In this document: piece by piece, positions 30,681 to 42,800 of the stretch
How positions within the stretch are numbered: position 1 is the stretch's first letter
Layout: each line of letters starts with the position of its first letter
IMG/VR virus record: IMGVR_UViG_3300000101_000017
Span: 1 to 60,047 of that record
DNA length: 60,047 bases
From: a virus
Direction: 5' to 3' (one strand)
Notes under the pieces: generated by a model
The model's input: only the letters and a program-made list of their open reading frames with translations
What the model was told of the DNA's origin: nothing
Databases searched by the model: none
Translations under genes and position numbers: made by a program

Positions 30681-32202
30681 CCTTTAACACACACTCTACT
30701 AATTTTTCTTCATCTAAATCATTTGAATCTAGTGCAACACCTACCATTGATGTTGTTTCTATTGTAGAACAAACTCCGTCTTCCCAAGCATACACTGGCT
30801 GACCCTTTGTAACTGGTCCTTTAACTCTTACAGGAACACGTCCTTTAAGTCCGATTGCTTGTCCTTCTGATTCGCTGTTCATTAAGTATGCAGGTTCTGC
30901 TGATATAACACCAATACTAACACTACTAGTCTTAGAAGCTGTTGTTTCAGCGTCTCCGCCTACACACATTGCTGTGCCTACTGGATACTCTTGGTCAGTT
31001 GTATATTTCTCTGCTAAGTCAGCATATTGAGCTTGTGTACCAACACCAACAAAGAAGTTTGCTTTTAATGATCCTGCTGTAATATTCTGTCCATTGATTG
31101 TTTCATCAACTGATGTACGTATAGCAAGTGTGCCAGCGTTAGCAGAAATTGATCCGCCTACATCACCTAGTCCAGATACAGTTAAATATTCTGCTTTTTC
31201 TGCTGTACCAAACAATTTACCTGAAGCATATATATTTCTAAATTTTAAAGCAGTTGTACCTAAGTCAACTGTTTGTGCTACTTCTGATGGAGTTCTAGCT
31301 GATAATCCTGGTAATACTTTCCCTGGACGTAATTCAATAACATCTTTGTTTGTTGCGCCATCTTTGGCTCTAAAAATTAAATTTGCACCAATGTCATTAG
31401 CAAGAACAACATCTTGGCCGTTTTCAACTTTAAATCTACCGTCTGCACTTACACCTACTGTAATACCATCGTCAGTAGCAAAGTTCGTTTGGTTTGTAAA
31501 TGATGCACTACCTGTTGTAACAAAATCTGATGCAGTTACGAATGCTCCATCAACTACTAGGCCTTCAGCACTTTTTGCTGTACCCCAGAATCTGTCAGCT
31601 GTAGATGTTACTCCATTTGATGCTTGTGAGCCTTTAAGCGTAACACCTTGTCTAATGTCAGTAAATCCTGTAATTGCACTTTCTGTACTTAAAGTAAACT
31701 CTGTTCCGCTTATTGCAAAAATAACTTCATCGTTGATAGTAGCTGTTATTATAGATCTAGAAACTGCACTTGTATCAAGTACTGTTTTACTTTGCATTTG
31801 TGTAATACCGTCGCCAGCATCTTGTGGGCCAATTAAAACAAAACCTGATGAACCTAGGGCATATAATTGTTCATTGTTTGTGTCCCACCAAAAATCGCCT
31901 AAAGCAAGTCCGGAAGGGGATGTTCCACTTACTTCTGCTCCGCCTGTTGTACGCCATTGACTGCCGTCATAAAATTTTAATTTGCTGTTTGAATTATCAA
32001 ACCAAATTTGTCCGCTTACTGCTTTTGGCGGTGGATTGCCACCGTTAAAGTTTTCTAATAAGAAAACAAAATTTTCGTTTTGTATTTCACCGTAACCCGC
32101 ATAGTTTTTACCAACTAGCTTTAAATCCGTAGTTTGGTCAATAGTACCATCCTGGATAGTTGTTAACGGTGTATTATTGTATCTATCAATATTATATGCC
32201 AT
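30676..32202 (-). CDS. Fibre/baseplate appendage protein with autochaperone-like C-terminus
   Basis: A 508-residue protein. The N-terminal domain (MAYNIDRYNNTPLTTIQDGT, then LVGKNYAGYGEIQNENFVFL, GQIWFDNSNSKLKFYDGSQW) is shared with the next two upstream genes and would anchor all three to the same baseplate site. The middle has VDLGTTALKFRNIYASGKLF. The C-terminus (YADLAEKYTTDQEYPVGTAM, then VSIGVISAEPAYLMNSE and RVPVRVKGPV) is a conserved end of many phage fibre proteins. It is preceded by its own late-type box (32223-32230) and GCAAGGGG as Shine-Dalgarno. Confidence 0.75.
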   Translation of the reverse strand: MAYNIDRYNNTPLTTIQDGTIDQTTDLKLVGKNYAGYGEIQNENFVFLLENFNGGNPPPKAVSGQIWFDNSNSKLKFYDGSQWRTTGGAEVSGTSPSGLALGDFWWDTNNEQLYALGSSGFVLIGPQDAGDGITQMQSKTVLDTSAVSRSIITATINDEVIFAISGTEFTLSTESAITGFTDIRQGVTLKGSQASNGVTSTADRFWGTAKSAEGLVVDGAFVTASDFVTTGSASFTNQTNFATDDGITVGVSADGRFKVENGQDVVLANDIGANLIFRAKDGATNKDVIELRPGKVLPGLSARTPSEVAQTVDLGTTALKFRNIYASGKLFGTAEKAEYLTVSGLGDVGGSISANAGTLAIRTSVDETINGQNITAGSLKANFFVGVGTQAQYADLAEKYTTDQEYPVGTAMCVGGDAETTASKTSSVSIGVISAEPAYLMNSESEGQAIGLKGRVPVRVKGPVTKGQPVYAWEDGVCSTIETTSMVGVALDSNDLDEEKLVECVLKV

Positions 32203-32222
32203 TTATATACCCCTTGCGTATG

Positions 32223-32230
32223 TATTTATC
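32223..32230 (-). promoter_or_regulatory. T4-late-like promoter box GATAAATA
   Basis: GATAAATAC on the minus strand, 20 bases before the ATG at 32202, in the 50-base gap between two fibre genes. It shares the GATAAATACAT string with the box at 36876-36883. Confidence 0.55.
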
Positions 32231-32252
32231 GCTATCATAAGTTTATTCCTCG

Positions 32253-34190
32253 TTACGGATAAGCAGTTGTTGAAACCCATTGCCACGCATTTGAGCCGCT
32301 TACACTTAAATTCATTATTTTTCTTGTTACACTTAAAGATACAGTCGAACCAGATATAGTATTAAAACTAATATCTTTAAGGACTGACACATTTAAAGTT
32401 CCGTTTGCATCAACATTTTCAAACGTTCTGTTTCTAGCAGTATTTAAATCTGACCCTGTAATATCCACAGTTGTAGTACCATAGTTAGTGGTTAAAACTC
32501 TAGCTACTGTACCAGGTGCTTTGCCTGCAGGGGGAGATAAAATGTTTAATATACTTATTACGTCATTATACGGTCCATCTGCACCACCTGGATTTGTTAA
32601 TCCAGTGATATCTAATGATGTAATAACCGGTGTGCTATCAATTTGTGTATCAACATAATTTTTTGTAGCAACATCTTGTGCTGAAGTAGGATCTGCTACT
32701 CCTGTAATTTTTTTACTATTTACTGTAATATCAGCACCACTAGACAATGCTATTGCACTAGAACTTGTAATAGTGCCGCCTGTGACTGTTAATGCTGTTG
32801 TGCTTAAATTTGTAATAGTTCCTATTTGTGTTAAACCTAAAGCAGTTGTTATCCCTGTACCTAACGAATTATTTGTAAGTACAGTACTATTGTTTATTTT
32901 GTAAACATGACTTTCTGTTAAATCAAAATGTTGATTGCTAGTCCAGTTACCTGTACTATTGTACCATGCTATATCTTTGCTTCCGTTTGAACTTACAACA
33001 GTAATGCCTGCTCCGTCAACACTAGTATCATTACCTTCTGTAAGACTACTATCATCGTTTGTTATATAACCTAATTCTAGGTTTTTATCTTGACTTCGAA
33101 GTGTTGTAACTTGTAAATTTGTTGTGCCTCCGTTTACAGTTAAATCTCCTGTAACTGTAAGATTTCCGCTAAATTTACCATTACCATTTACATCTAATGC
33201 TTCACTTGGAGTATTTTTAAATATTCCAACATTTCCTGCACTTGCATCAACAAAGATTGCATCAATACTATCTGAACCTTGTCTAACTTGTATTGAAAAG
33301 TCTTGGTTTAATTGTTGTAATTCAATTACTGTATTAGTTGTACCCTGGTCAACTTTAAATGTAGCATACTTTGTTGATCCTACGCCTACTGCTAAACCTG
33401 ATTCACCTTTAACAAACAATGATCCTAATGTAGATTGTTCTATGTAAGCATTTGTTAAACTGTCTCTAGCATTTGTGCTTACAAAATCAGTAGGTGCAAA
33501 CGATACTCCTGCTCCGTCAACAAGATTGTTTGCTGTAGTAGCAGTACCATTCCAAATATAGTTTAGAGGATCTACTAAATTAACCCCTACTTTAATAAGT
33601 TGTCGCTTTGGTGTTTGTGTATCATTATCATCAACTGGATAGTTTGGTATTGCAAAATCACTATTACTTGCTACTCTAAATTCTGTTCTACTGTGTACTT
33701 CAGCAAGTACTCCGTTTATGTAACCTAATAGTATTGTTTTACTTTGATTAGAAACGTCAATAGTTGTAAATGCTTCGTAAGTTGTTTTGCCTTGTGCTGC
33801 TGTGTATGAAGGACCTACTAATACTGGTGTTGTTCCATCAAAAAAGTATAACTTCTTAGTTGAGTTATTAATCCATAAATCGCCTTCGACTAAGTTTGAA
33901 GGTTGTTGTGAAGAAACAGAAGGAGTACCTGATACTTTAAATATTGAGCCATCATAAATTTTTAATTTTTGATTTGCAGTATCGTACCAAAGTTGTCCTT
34001 TTACAGGGTTTACCGGAGCTGAACTAGATGAAAAGTTTTCAAGTAAAGCAACAAAGTTTTCATTTAAGTATTCGCCAAAACCTTTATAATTTTTTCCTAC
34101 TAATGTAATATCTGTAGTGCCAGTATCAATTGCACCGTCAACTAGATCTACAAGCAATGTGCCGTCTGTTTTATTAATTCTATAACTCAT
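32253..34190 (-). CDS. Fibre/baseplate appendage protein, paralogous N-terminus
   Basis: A 645-residue structural protein. The first about 130 residues (MSYRINKTDGTLLVDLVDGA, LVGKNYKGFGEYLNENFVAL, KGQLWYDTANQKLKIYDGSI, LWINNSTKKLYFFDGTTPVL) are paralogous to the genes on either side. The rest is beta-rich, with a 'LTVTGDLTVNGGTTNLQVTT' type region common in fibres and trimeric appendages, and it ends MNLSVSGSNAWQWVSTTAYP. It follows the collar-domain gene by one base and has no separate promoter box. Confidence 0.72.
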   Translation of the reverse strand: MSYRINKTDGTLLVDLVDGAIDTGTTDITLVGKNYKGFGEYLNENFVALLENFSSSSAPVNPVKGQLWYDTANQKLKIYDGSIFKVSGTPSVSSQQPSNLVEGDLWINNSTKKLYFFDGTTPVLVGPSYTAAQGKTTYEAFTTIDVSNQSKTILLGYINGVLAEVHSRTEFRVASNSDFAIPNYPVDDNDTQTPKRQLIKVGVNLVDPLNYIWNGTATTANNLVDGAGVSFAPTDFVSTNARDSLTNAYIEQSTLGSLFVKGESGLAVGVGSTKYATFKVDQGTTNTVIELQQLNQDFSIQVRQGSDSIDAIFVDASAGNVGIFKNTPSEALDVNGNGKFSGNLTVTGDLTVNGGTTNLQVTTLRSQDKNLELGYITNDDSSLTEGNDTSVDGAGITVVSSNGSKDIAWYNSTGNWTSNQHFDLTESHVYKINNSTVLTNNSLGTGITTALGLTQIGTITNLSTTALTVTGGTITSSSAIALSSGADITVNSKKITGVADPTSAQDVATKNYVDTQIDSTPVITSLDITGLTNPGGADGPYNDVISILNILSPPAGKAPGTVARVLTTNYGTTTVDITGSDLNTARNRTFENVDANGTLNVSVLKDISFNTISGSTVSLSVTRKIMNLSVSGSNAWQWVSTTAYP

Positions 34191-34191
34191 A

Positions 34192-36240
34192 TTAATCTGT
34201 TCCTGCGTAAATTATGAAGTTCATTGTCATAAACGGATTTACAACATTTAGTGCATCTCCAGTATCGCCAACAACTCCTCCACTGCTTGGTAATTTCTGC
34301 GAAGCAAACGATCCTACGCTTAATGTAGAACGTTGTACTCCAGCTGGCAATGTGTCACCTGTATCTTGCTCTCTAACAGCAAAGAATTGGTTGTTATCAC
34401 CGTCCTTCATATCGTGACTGTGTTCTGGTAGGTTATTAACTCCAATTGTAACTGTTTGATCACCGTCAACAGCACCTAAATTATTAATTCCTGTGCCTGT
34501 AGTAATTCTATTAGCACCTGTTGCTGTTCCTAACAGTCCTGCTAAGAATCTACCACGTAAATCAGGTAGTCCAAATTTACCAGCACCCGGACTACTATTA
34601 TATGTATTTCCAATTACTGCTTCAAGTTTACTATAAACTGCCGTATCTACTTCTGTTCCGTCACATAATAAAAATCCTGGCGGAATAGCAGCACCTGCAA
34701 AAGGTAATACAGTTCCAACTGGCATAAGTCCTTGGATAGATGAAAATAATGTGTTTCTTGACATCTTCTTTAATCCAGTATCACCTGTTACTCTGTTAAT
34801 TAAAACTTCGTCATCTGAGTTACTAGAAGATGTATTACTCTTATTACTAATAATTGTATTTTTAATTTGTAAATTAAATTGTTTTGTACCAGCACCAAAG
34901 TCGCCTTCAAACTGTGTTTGTCCGTCAAAACGTTGTGTGACGTCTTCTACGTCTCCTGTAATCTTAAATAGTGTTGCAGAGGTTAGTTTATCAGCTGTTC
35001 CTGCACTACCTGAAACACTTCCGCTAACATTACCTTCTAAATTTCCTTTAAACGTTGTTGCATAAATGTTTCTCCATTTAAGTGTAGAGGTACCTATGTT
35101 TCTTGTGTTATTACTATCTGGTAATACAAGGTCGCTTTGTGCAGTATCAACTAGTAAGTTTGTATTACCTAAAGTAATTTTTTTACTTACTGCAATATTT
35201 TCTCCAACAAACAAATTTTTAGCAATACCAACGCCACCTTTAATTATAGCACTACCGTCGCTTATGTTTGTAGAATCTGTAACATCTTGAATTTTTAAAA
35301 TTCCACTTGCTTTTATATTTCCTGTTACGTCTAATGCTTCTTCTGGTGCAAGGTTTGCAATACCAACTTTTAAATCACTATCAATTCTAATTGCAGTTTG
35401 ACTTGAGCCATCTTTTTTAACTCTAACATCAATACTAGAACCTTCAACTTGGTGTTGAATTAAACCTGCTTGGCCTTCAACTCCTATTGATAGTTCATTG
35501 TTTATTCCGTAACTAATACCTTCATTGTTTTGTACACGAATTGGAAAAGTAGTAGTGCTTTCTACATCACCTCTTAAAAAGTTTGCTGCTAATACTGTTG
35601 TTGTACCAACAATTAAACTTTCTGCTTTTTCTGCTGTACCGTAAAATTTTGTTGTGTTTGATAAGTTTATACCTGGACGTATTGTTCGTTCTTGGAAACC
35701 TATAATTGTTGCTTTAGGAGTAAATGTATCCTTTGATATAATTGCAACAATTTCGCTGTTAACTTGAATTTGTAAAGTTGTATATGTTATGTCATCTTGA
35801 CCAACAATTTCTACAGGTTGTGGACCTGTACTTAATCCTTCACTAAAACTAGGACCTACTAATACCCAATTACTACCACTAAACAAATATAACTGCTGAT
35901 TATCAGTGTCAACCCAAAGGTCTCCTAATATTGCTGTGCCTGTATCAGGAGCTGATGTTGCACGTTTTAGTCCGCCTGATGCTACCCAATTAGTACCATT
36001 GTATACTTTTAAAACATTTTCATTACTATCATACCACAGTTGCCCTTCTATAGGACGAGATGGTTCTGTTCCACTGTTAAAGTTTTCTAACAGGTGTAAA
36101 AAGTTTTCCGATATAGCACTACCGTACCCGGTTGCGTTTCTACCAGGAAGACTTAAATCTGTTTCGCTGTTGATTATCCCGTCTTCAATAGTAATGCTAC
36201 CATTGTTTGCTTGATCTGTAAAATTGATAGTATATGCCAT
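34192..36240 (-). CDS. Fibre protein with phage tail-collar domain
   Basis: A 682-residue protein with the shared N-terminal anchor domain (ATGYGSAISENFLHLLENFN, EGQLWYDSNENVLKVYNGTN) and a C-terminal tail collar domain from about residue 505: MPVGTVLPFAGAAIPPGFLL, CDGTEVDTAVYSKL, and FGLPDLRGRFLAG, followed by NNLPEHSHDM at about 605. Tail collar domains are found in T4 gp12-type short fibres and other fibre tips. The NIGTSTLKWRNIYATTF segment parallels the other fibre genes. It is the likely distal or short tail fibre candidate of this group. Confidence 0.82.
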   Translation of the reverse strand: MAYTINFTDQANNGSITIEDGIINSETDLSLPGRNATGYGSAISENFLHLLENFNSGTEPSRPIEGQLWYDSNENVLKVYNGTNWVASGGLKRATSAPDTGTAILGDLWVDTDNQQLYLFSGSNWVLVGPSFSEGLSTGPQPVEIVGQDDITYTTLQIQVNSEIVAIISKDTFTPKATIIGFQERTIRPGINLSNTTKFYGTAEKAESLIVGTTTVLAANFLRGDVESTTTFPIRVQNNEGISYGINNELSIGVEGQAGLIQHQVEGSSIDVRVKKDGSSQTAIRIDSDLKVGIANLAPEEALDVTGNIKASGILKIQDVTDSTNISDGSAIIKGGVGIAKNLFVGENIAVSKKITLGNTNLLVDTAQSDLVLPDSNNTRNIGTSTLKWRNIYATTFKGNLEGNVSGSVSGSAGTADKLTSATLFKITGDVEDVTQRFDGQTQFEGDFGAGTKQFNLQIKNTIISNKSNTSSSNSDDEVLINRVTGDTGLKKMSRNTLFSSIQGLMPVGTVLPFAGAAIPPGFLLCDGTEVDTAVYSKLEAVIGNTYNSSPGAGKFGLPDLRGRFLAGLLGTATGANRITTGTGINNLGAVDGDQTVTIGVNNLPEHSHDMKDGDNNQFFAVREQDTGDTLPAGVQRSTLSVGSFASQKLPSSGGVVGDTGDALNVVNPFMTMNFIIYAGTD

Positions 36241-36243
36241 CTA

Positions 36244-36858
36244 TTATTCCTCGTTAAAGCCAGTTAAACTTTGTACTCTTACAGTATAATCAATTTGTAT
36301 TAATCTGTTTAAACTCTTTTGTACTGGATGGAAGACTACGTGTGTAAGTAATTTTCCTGTGCCTGTTGGTGAATAGCTTTTAAGTCCAAGTTCATCAAAC
36401 ACATATAAACTTGCATTATCTGTTGCAGTATCAAATGCATCCTGACCACTTGGTTCACCGTAATCTAATAAGCATGTTACTAATACATCTGTATAGTTTG
36501 TTCCGCTTACGTGTCTTGTTTCAATTTTGTTTCTTGCTGGATCAACGTTGTTTATGCTTTTATCATCTACAACTTTAGTAAATGTTTGATTGTATAAACT
36601 AGCATTTGTTCCTGTGCTGTTAGGAGTAAGATATGTAATAATTCCAGTAGGATCTACTGAAGTACCTCCATTACCTAGTGATAATTCATATATCCAACCC
36701 TGGCCTGCATTACCTACACTTTCAGCTAAAGCAATACTCATGTTTTCGTAGTGAATAGCATTACGCTTATCTACGTGTACTTCGCCCGATTTTGGATCAA
36801 ATATCTTGATATGTCCTTGGATTAGTACACCACTTTTTTCATTTATTTTGTCTGTCAT
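36244..36858 (-). CDS. Virion/baseplate protein, unknown role
   Basis: A 204-residue, beta-rich protein. It includes GVLIQGHIKIFDPKSGEVHV, a central ELSLGNGGTSVDPTGIITYL segment and FDELGLKSY, as in small structural proteins of T4-like marine phages located between the baseplate and fibre genes. It has no cysteine motif and no enzyme signature. It has its own GATAAATA late-type box and TAGGAAAG before the ATG. It follows the giant gene and precedes the collar-domain fibre, so it may join fibres to the baseplate. Confidence 0.62.
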   Translation of the reverse strand: MTDKINEKSGVLIQGHIKIFDPKSGEVHVDKRNAIHYENMSIALAESVGNAGQGWIYELSLGNGGTSVDPTGIITYLTPNSTGTNASLYNQTFTKVVDDKSINNVDPARNKIETRHVSGTNYTDVLVTCLLDYGEPSGQDAFDTATDNASLYVFDELGLKSYSPTGTGKLLTHVVFHPVQKSLNRLIQIDYTVRVQSLTGFNEE

Positions 36859-36875
36859 ATTTACTTTCCTAAATG

Positions 36876-36883
36876 TATTTATC
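36876..36883 (-). promoter_or_regulatory. T4-late-like promoter box GATAAATA
   Basis: GATAAATACATTT on the minus strand, 17 bases before the ATG at 36858 and overlapping the stop of the giant gene. The string ATAAATACATTT is identical to that before the plus-strand desaturase (1252-1263). Confidence 0.55.
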
Positions 36884-39800
36884 TGGGTAGGTCAACTTGC
36901 TTTGCACGTAAGAATCTTGCTATGTCAGAATCAGCACCACTTAGTGGTGTTCCTGGGTCTGACCAAAGTTTACCTTGTCTTCTAACTATAATTATTTTCT
37001 GATTGACTCCTGGAGCATCGGTTAAGGTTAACATATTACCGCTTACTGTAAATTCAGCTGGTAATGTAATATCACCTTCCGGTGAATCTTGAGCAATCAA
37101 CGGTGTTGCTATTGTACCATCAAGATTGTATGTTTCTCTCTGGTAATGTTCAATATTGTTCTTTCTTAAACGCTTGCCTCCTACAAATACTTCAAAATCA
37201 TTAACACCAGTTGCTTCAAAATCTAGTTCATATACTGTGCTTGTTCCATCAGCTGTTAAAATAGTTGTTAATGCTTTGTCGCTATATGGTAGATTTGTAT
37301 TTGAACTCTGCGGATATACTTCAGATCCTTGGTTAATCAGTTTATTTGCACCTGTGCCTAAAGTTCCTCTTCTTATTTGCTGTAACTCGTTGCCTTCTTT
37401 AACAAAATATTCTATTCTTTCACCATTAATAAATATCACGCCAGGGTATTTTGCATCTCTACTAGGCTCACTTAGTGTACTAGCATCATTTACATATATT
37501 ACGTTGTCTGTAATGTTTAAATCTTGACTTAGAATAATATCTTGTGTACCATCTAAACGCTTATAATGGTTTCTATTAAGCATGTCTTTGAACTGTCTCC
37601 ATCCAAACTTATCAACTGTTTTATCTCCAGCAAAGTGGATTACGTCAATTACATCATTATCTGCAATACTTGCAATAATTTTTACATAATTTTTGTTATC
37701 TGTTACATAATAATCAATACTTGGGTTTAAGAAATTTCCGTTTATAGATACCCAAACATACTGTGCATCTAACGCAGGTGTATCTAATTTAATAAGTCCA
37801 TTAGCAAGATGTCTACTGTTAGTCCAAGATTCGCTACCAACTGTTAATACTGTTCTATTTACAACTTCATAATTTAGTCTTTCAATTTTTTGCTTACTGT
37901 TGTTACTAAATTGATAAACTTTTATTATTTCGTTTTCGGCAGGTGGATTTACCAATCTTAGTTCATTAGGTGTTTCAATCCAAGAATTTATACTACTATC
38001 TAAATATCCTAAACTGTATTCTCCATCTGATAGAACAAATACTTTTAGATCTTTACCATTAGTGTCTAGTTCGTTTTTTAATCTTATAATATTTGCATCT
38101 TGATTTTCTGCATCAATACTACTATCATAAACATCTGACCCAATGAATGTAAAATCTTTACTTTCTTGTAATTTTTGGTCGCCTAAGTATACATAAACTT
38201 CTGCAGAACCTACAGATGCAACTGGAATTTGCCATAGCTCTAATTTATATTCTAATACACCAGCTTGTGTTTTAAATGTTTTGCTGTAACCAGGATTTAA
38301 AATTTTGTTGTTTACTTCTACAATAATATCAAATGCACTTGGTTCCGATGTAAACGGAGTAGTTGATAAATCGTAAACAGTAGATGTACCGTCAGCAGTA
38401 ATAGTTTCTATATTTACTTCACTAAAGTTTTGTAGTATTGTACTATCTGCTAAAGTTAGTCCTCTAAATATTGCAAATCTTACTGGTGCGTCTTCTGTAG
38501 GTGCTGAACCAAAGTTAAGCAAAGCATTTCCTGGATATTCGTAAGTTTTTGGTGCTTCAGATAAATTACTTTCAACACGCTTGCCGTTTACAGTTGCATA
38601 AAATTCTAAATTAGACTCATATGGTACACTTGTTAAAAATTGTGTAGTTGACCCATCACCAGTAAATTCGTCAATATCTAAAATTTGTGCGCCGCTTACA
38701 TCAACTGTGATCAAAGTAACACGTTCTCCTAAAGTAGGAGCAGTTGTAAATATAACTTCGTCTGTCGTTAGGTCTAATGTATAAGAACTTGCATCTTGTA
38801 TAACATAACCAACTTTAACAAATACACTTGATTCTAAAACAGGTTTGTTACCTATTTTATATCTTACAGTAGTTCCATCGCCAACATAATTTGTTGCATA
38901 AATTTGACTTGCACCACCTGTTGGTCTTTCGTATACTTGAATATCAAGTGTATCTAAAATTTGTCCTGGAACAAGTTCTTCAGGTCCTTTAGATGTAAGT
39001 TGTGTAACAAATCCGTCGCCGTCAATATTAATATCAGAAGCAGCAACACCTGTTGCTGTAGAATAATTAAGTGCTCCACCTTGTATAACACTATCATAAG
39101 ATATAGGATCAGGTAGGAAAGTTCCGTCACTTGTGCTTTTTCTAAATATTATTGTATCAGTATTTGCAAACGGAACAGCTTCTTCGTCAAAAACAACTAT
39201 GTTTGTAGGAAGGGCGCCGTCGTCAGTTCTAGACCAAGCTGTTTGCCCAGATCCTGTAATACTTTGCATGATTGCATTTTTGTTTGTAACAACAGTACTA
39301 CCGTCCCATTTAGGATCATCAATTCTTACATTATTTTTGTATACATGGTATTGGACACCTGTTTCTAAGGGCTTAGTAAATGTAAACTGTGTGGTACTAT
39401 CTTCTAATTTAAATATTTCATCTTCATAGGTGTTATCGTAAGTATCGTATCCTGACTCATAGAAGTTATCTGAATCATAACCTGATGTAGTATCAAATCC
39501 AAAACTCTTTACTTCTACGCCGCCGTAATCAACACCGTCCATTAACTGTGACAGCTCTTTACCTAATTGTCCTGTAGTAGGATCGTAAAATAAATTAATT
39601 CTATCTGCTGCATCAAGTAATTCAATGCTTTTCTTGTAACTGATAATTACAATAGCATCTTTAGCTGGTTTAGTTACAAATGTAATTCTACCATAGTATC
39701 TATCGTAGCCTTTGGTAACATCTAGAACATTAGTAAAACTATATTCACTGCGTAACGCTTCAGTTCCTGAAACTTTGACTTGAACATCTTTTCTACCTAA

Positions 39801-42800
39801 TGACATAGGCCAATCTAAATTAAAGTCAAATGCACTTCCAGATGCTATAAATGTTTTTTCAGCAGGTAAAGTCTTTATTTCAAAATTACTTTTTATTCTA
39901 TCATATTTTACAATAGTTTTTGCACTTCTAATAGTATTGTTTTCTAAAATAACACTTGCTGTACATGGTGTACCTGTTTCTTCTTGGTTTACATCAAAAC
40001 TTATAATAGGAGCACTTAAATATCCTGATCCTTTATTGGTAATTTCAATTTTTGTTATTTTACCATTACCAATGTACGCTTTTGCTGTTGCACCTGTTCC
40101 ACCGCCGCCGGAAAATTTAACCTGAGGAACACTTAAGAATCCTGAACCACTGTCTGCAATTATAACTTTAGATATTTTATGAGTATGGTTATCTAACCAA
40201 TGCTTATTAGGATAAGTTGTAATATTTGCATCAGTACCTATTAGTAAATCATTCTGTACTTTAATATATTCAGGAAGTATTTCTTGATAATCACTGTTAT
40301 ATTTAGGCGGTAAATCAAAATCTGTTATACTTGTTCTACTCTGTTCTATCTTTTCATAAGCACTTAGATACTCTCTTACCTTTGTTTTAAAAGGTTTTAC
40401 TTCTTCAACATATTTTTCATAGCTATCTAAGTTGTCATTATTAAATGTAATGTCTTCTCTCAACGTTCCTACGTTATGTTTTGCTTTTATAAAGCTGGTT
40501 TTAAACAACCAATCAACATAATTTTGTTCTGACAATACATATCTTACACTACTAAAGAATAACTTATTATATTCAATTTTTAATTCATCTATTAATATGT
40601 CATATTTTAATGCTTGAAGAATTTGTTTTGTTTCTTTAATGGGCTCATTGTCAAAGTATTGTGTATCAAAACTAATAGTATCAAAACCTACAAAACTTTT
40701 AGCAGTATTATATAATTCTTCTTTAAACTGAATAGTTCCGTTTTGTCGACCAATCGTACTATAATTTACAGTATAATCTGTAGTATCTTGATTGTCTATT
40801 TTTCTAAGTAATAGCCAGCCGCCGGAACCTATGTTTTTAATTTTTACAATATCTCCCATACTGTCATCTAAAGCAGTAAGTTCATAAGAGCTATCTATAG
40901 CAAAATTAATTTCTGTAAGGTCACTATAACCAGTAGCATACCAATCTGCATAATTCCAATATTTTGTTACATCAAATGATGAACTAGATACACGTCTCCA
41001 AACCTTCTCTACTGGAAGTCTTTCGTATATCCCCCACTTGCCTTGAATTGTTTCGTCAGCATTAACAAGGACACTATAGTTCCTTACTTCTATTGTGGTT
41101 GCATCAGTATAATTAGTACCTTGCTCAACCATTGTTACATCAGTAATTTTACCAAGTGCATTAATAGCAATATTAAACTTTGCTCCAGTACCTTGGCCAT
41201 CAATAGTGTATGTAGGTGCAACACGATATCCTCTACCTGGATTATCTATTAATACTCTTGAAATTTTACCATCTTTAATTATTGGTCTTAGTTCTGCTCT
41301 TTCAGCTTTAGCAACACCTAATAAACTTAAATCTGCTAATGTATCAACACTTGTGTCATATAATCTAGTAATTGTACTAGGCGCAGGATCTTTGGCTTGC
41401 AATTTAGTTAGGATCTTGTCGTCTATAATTAAATTTGTTAGTAGAACACTATTTGTTCTATCAATAAACTGTTTAAATGCTTCAACTCTATTAATAAACC
41501 AACCTTGTCTTGGTTTAGATAAAGAACCATATTTTAATTTTTCGGGTAATGTTGAATCTGGAACAGGTCTGTTAAATTTATCATAACCTACTAAACTATC
41601 AAACCATTTGTTTTCAACATCAGTATTAGGAACACTTGTATCTAAACCTTCTGTTATAAGTTGATATTCATTATGTATATTTTGTGTTTGGTTATCTATA
41701 GTCCAATATTGTAAACTTATTGCTACATCATTGTCTTCAATTAATTTATCGCAATTATGTAAAACAAAACTATTATTGCTTAGTAAGTTAACAAATTTAT
41801 ATCCAGTAGAAGCAGGATCTTGAATATACTTTGCAACATTTTGTATACTTAAATTTCTACCTTCAACATCAGGTATTGTAACTTTATTTTTTACCCAGAA
41901 GTAATACTTGTTACTAAATGTTTGTTTTACACTATCGTATACTCTATTTTGTGCATATGATGCATTACCGTATTTTGATTGTCCGGAATAACCTTGTGCA
42001 AAGCCGTCATTAGTATCTGCTAATGTATCCCAATCTGCAGGTAATATATTAGATTCTACCCATTCGTAAATATCTACACTATTTCCTGGAAATACTCTGT
42101 TCCAATTATTCGTACTGTAAATTATACTATCTTGATACGGATTTACAAATTTACATGTTGTTAAATCCCACCATACTTGTCCAATTTGCCTTGTACCCCA
42201 TGCATCAGTTGGATCAACATTTACACCTATTCCTCCTATAGAATAGTTTGCTGGGTCGTATAAAGTTTTATATCTAATGTTTTCTTCGGCTGGTCCTGCA
42301 ATTTTACCTTGTATAGGATCAATGTAATCTATATAAGTTAGTAATTTGTTAGTTTTTGTATTGTATAAAATTGCTCTTTTAATTTTTGATACATCAACAG
42401 GATCTTTTGCAACACGATAATCGCTATAAATTGTTTCGTTAATATTTTTTCTATAATTTACTAATCTACCTTGTGTATTAGTATTTGATAAAGCAGGTAG
42501 TCCTACATATAAATGATTTCGTCTTGATAATATATTTCTTCCAAAGTAATTTACATTTGTATTATCAACATTTATTGTTTGTCCAAATAGTAGACCAGCA
42601 TTAGAATTTTCATAAAGGTAAACTACACCACTATTTTCATTTACGTTTTGGAAACTTGTAAATTGGTTGTCAAATGTAGTTGGTATCTGTTGTGTAGATG
42701 TATTATCTAAAACATAACCTGTACTAGGCCTAGTATATGTGTCAAATGTAGTTTTAATAATACTATCGCCGTTACGAGCTGTAATAGCAAGTGTATTTCC

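Noticed and set aside
31094-31960. A long plus-strand open frame antisense to the fibre gene, and others such as 25545-26036
   Set aside because: Their compositions are mirror images of the minus-strand fibre and enzyme genes, with no ribosome binding site or recognisable domain.
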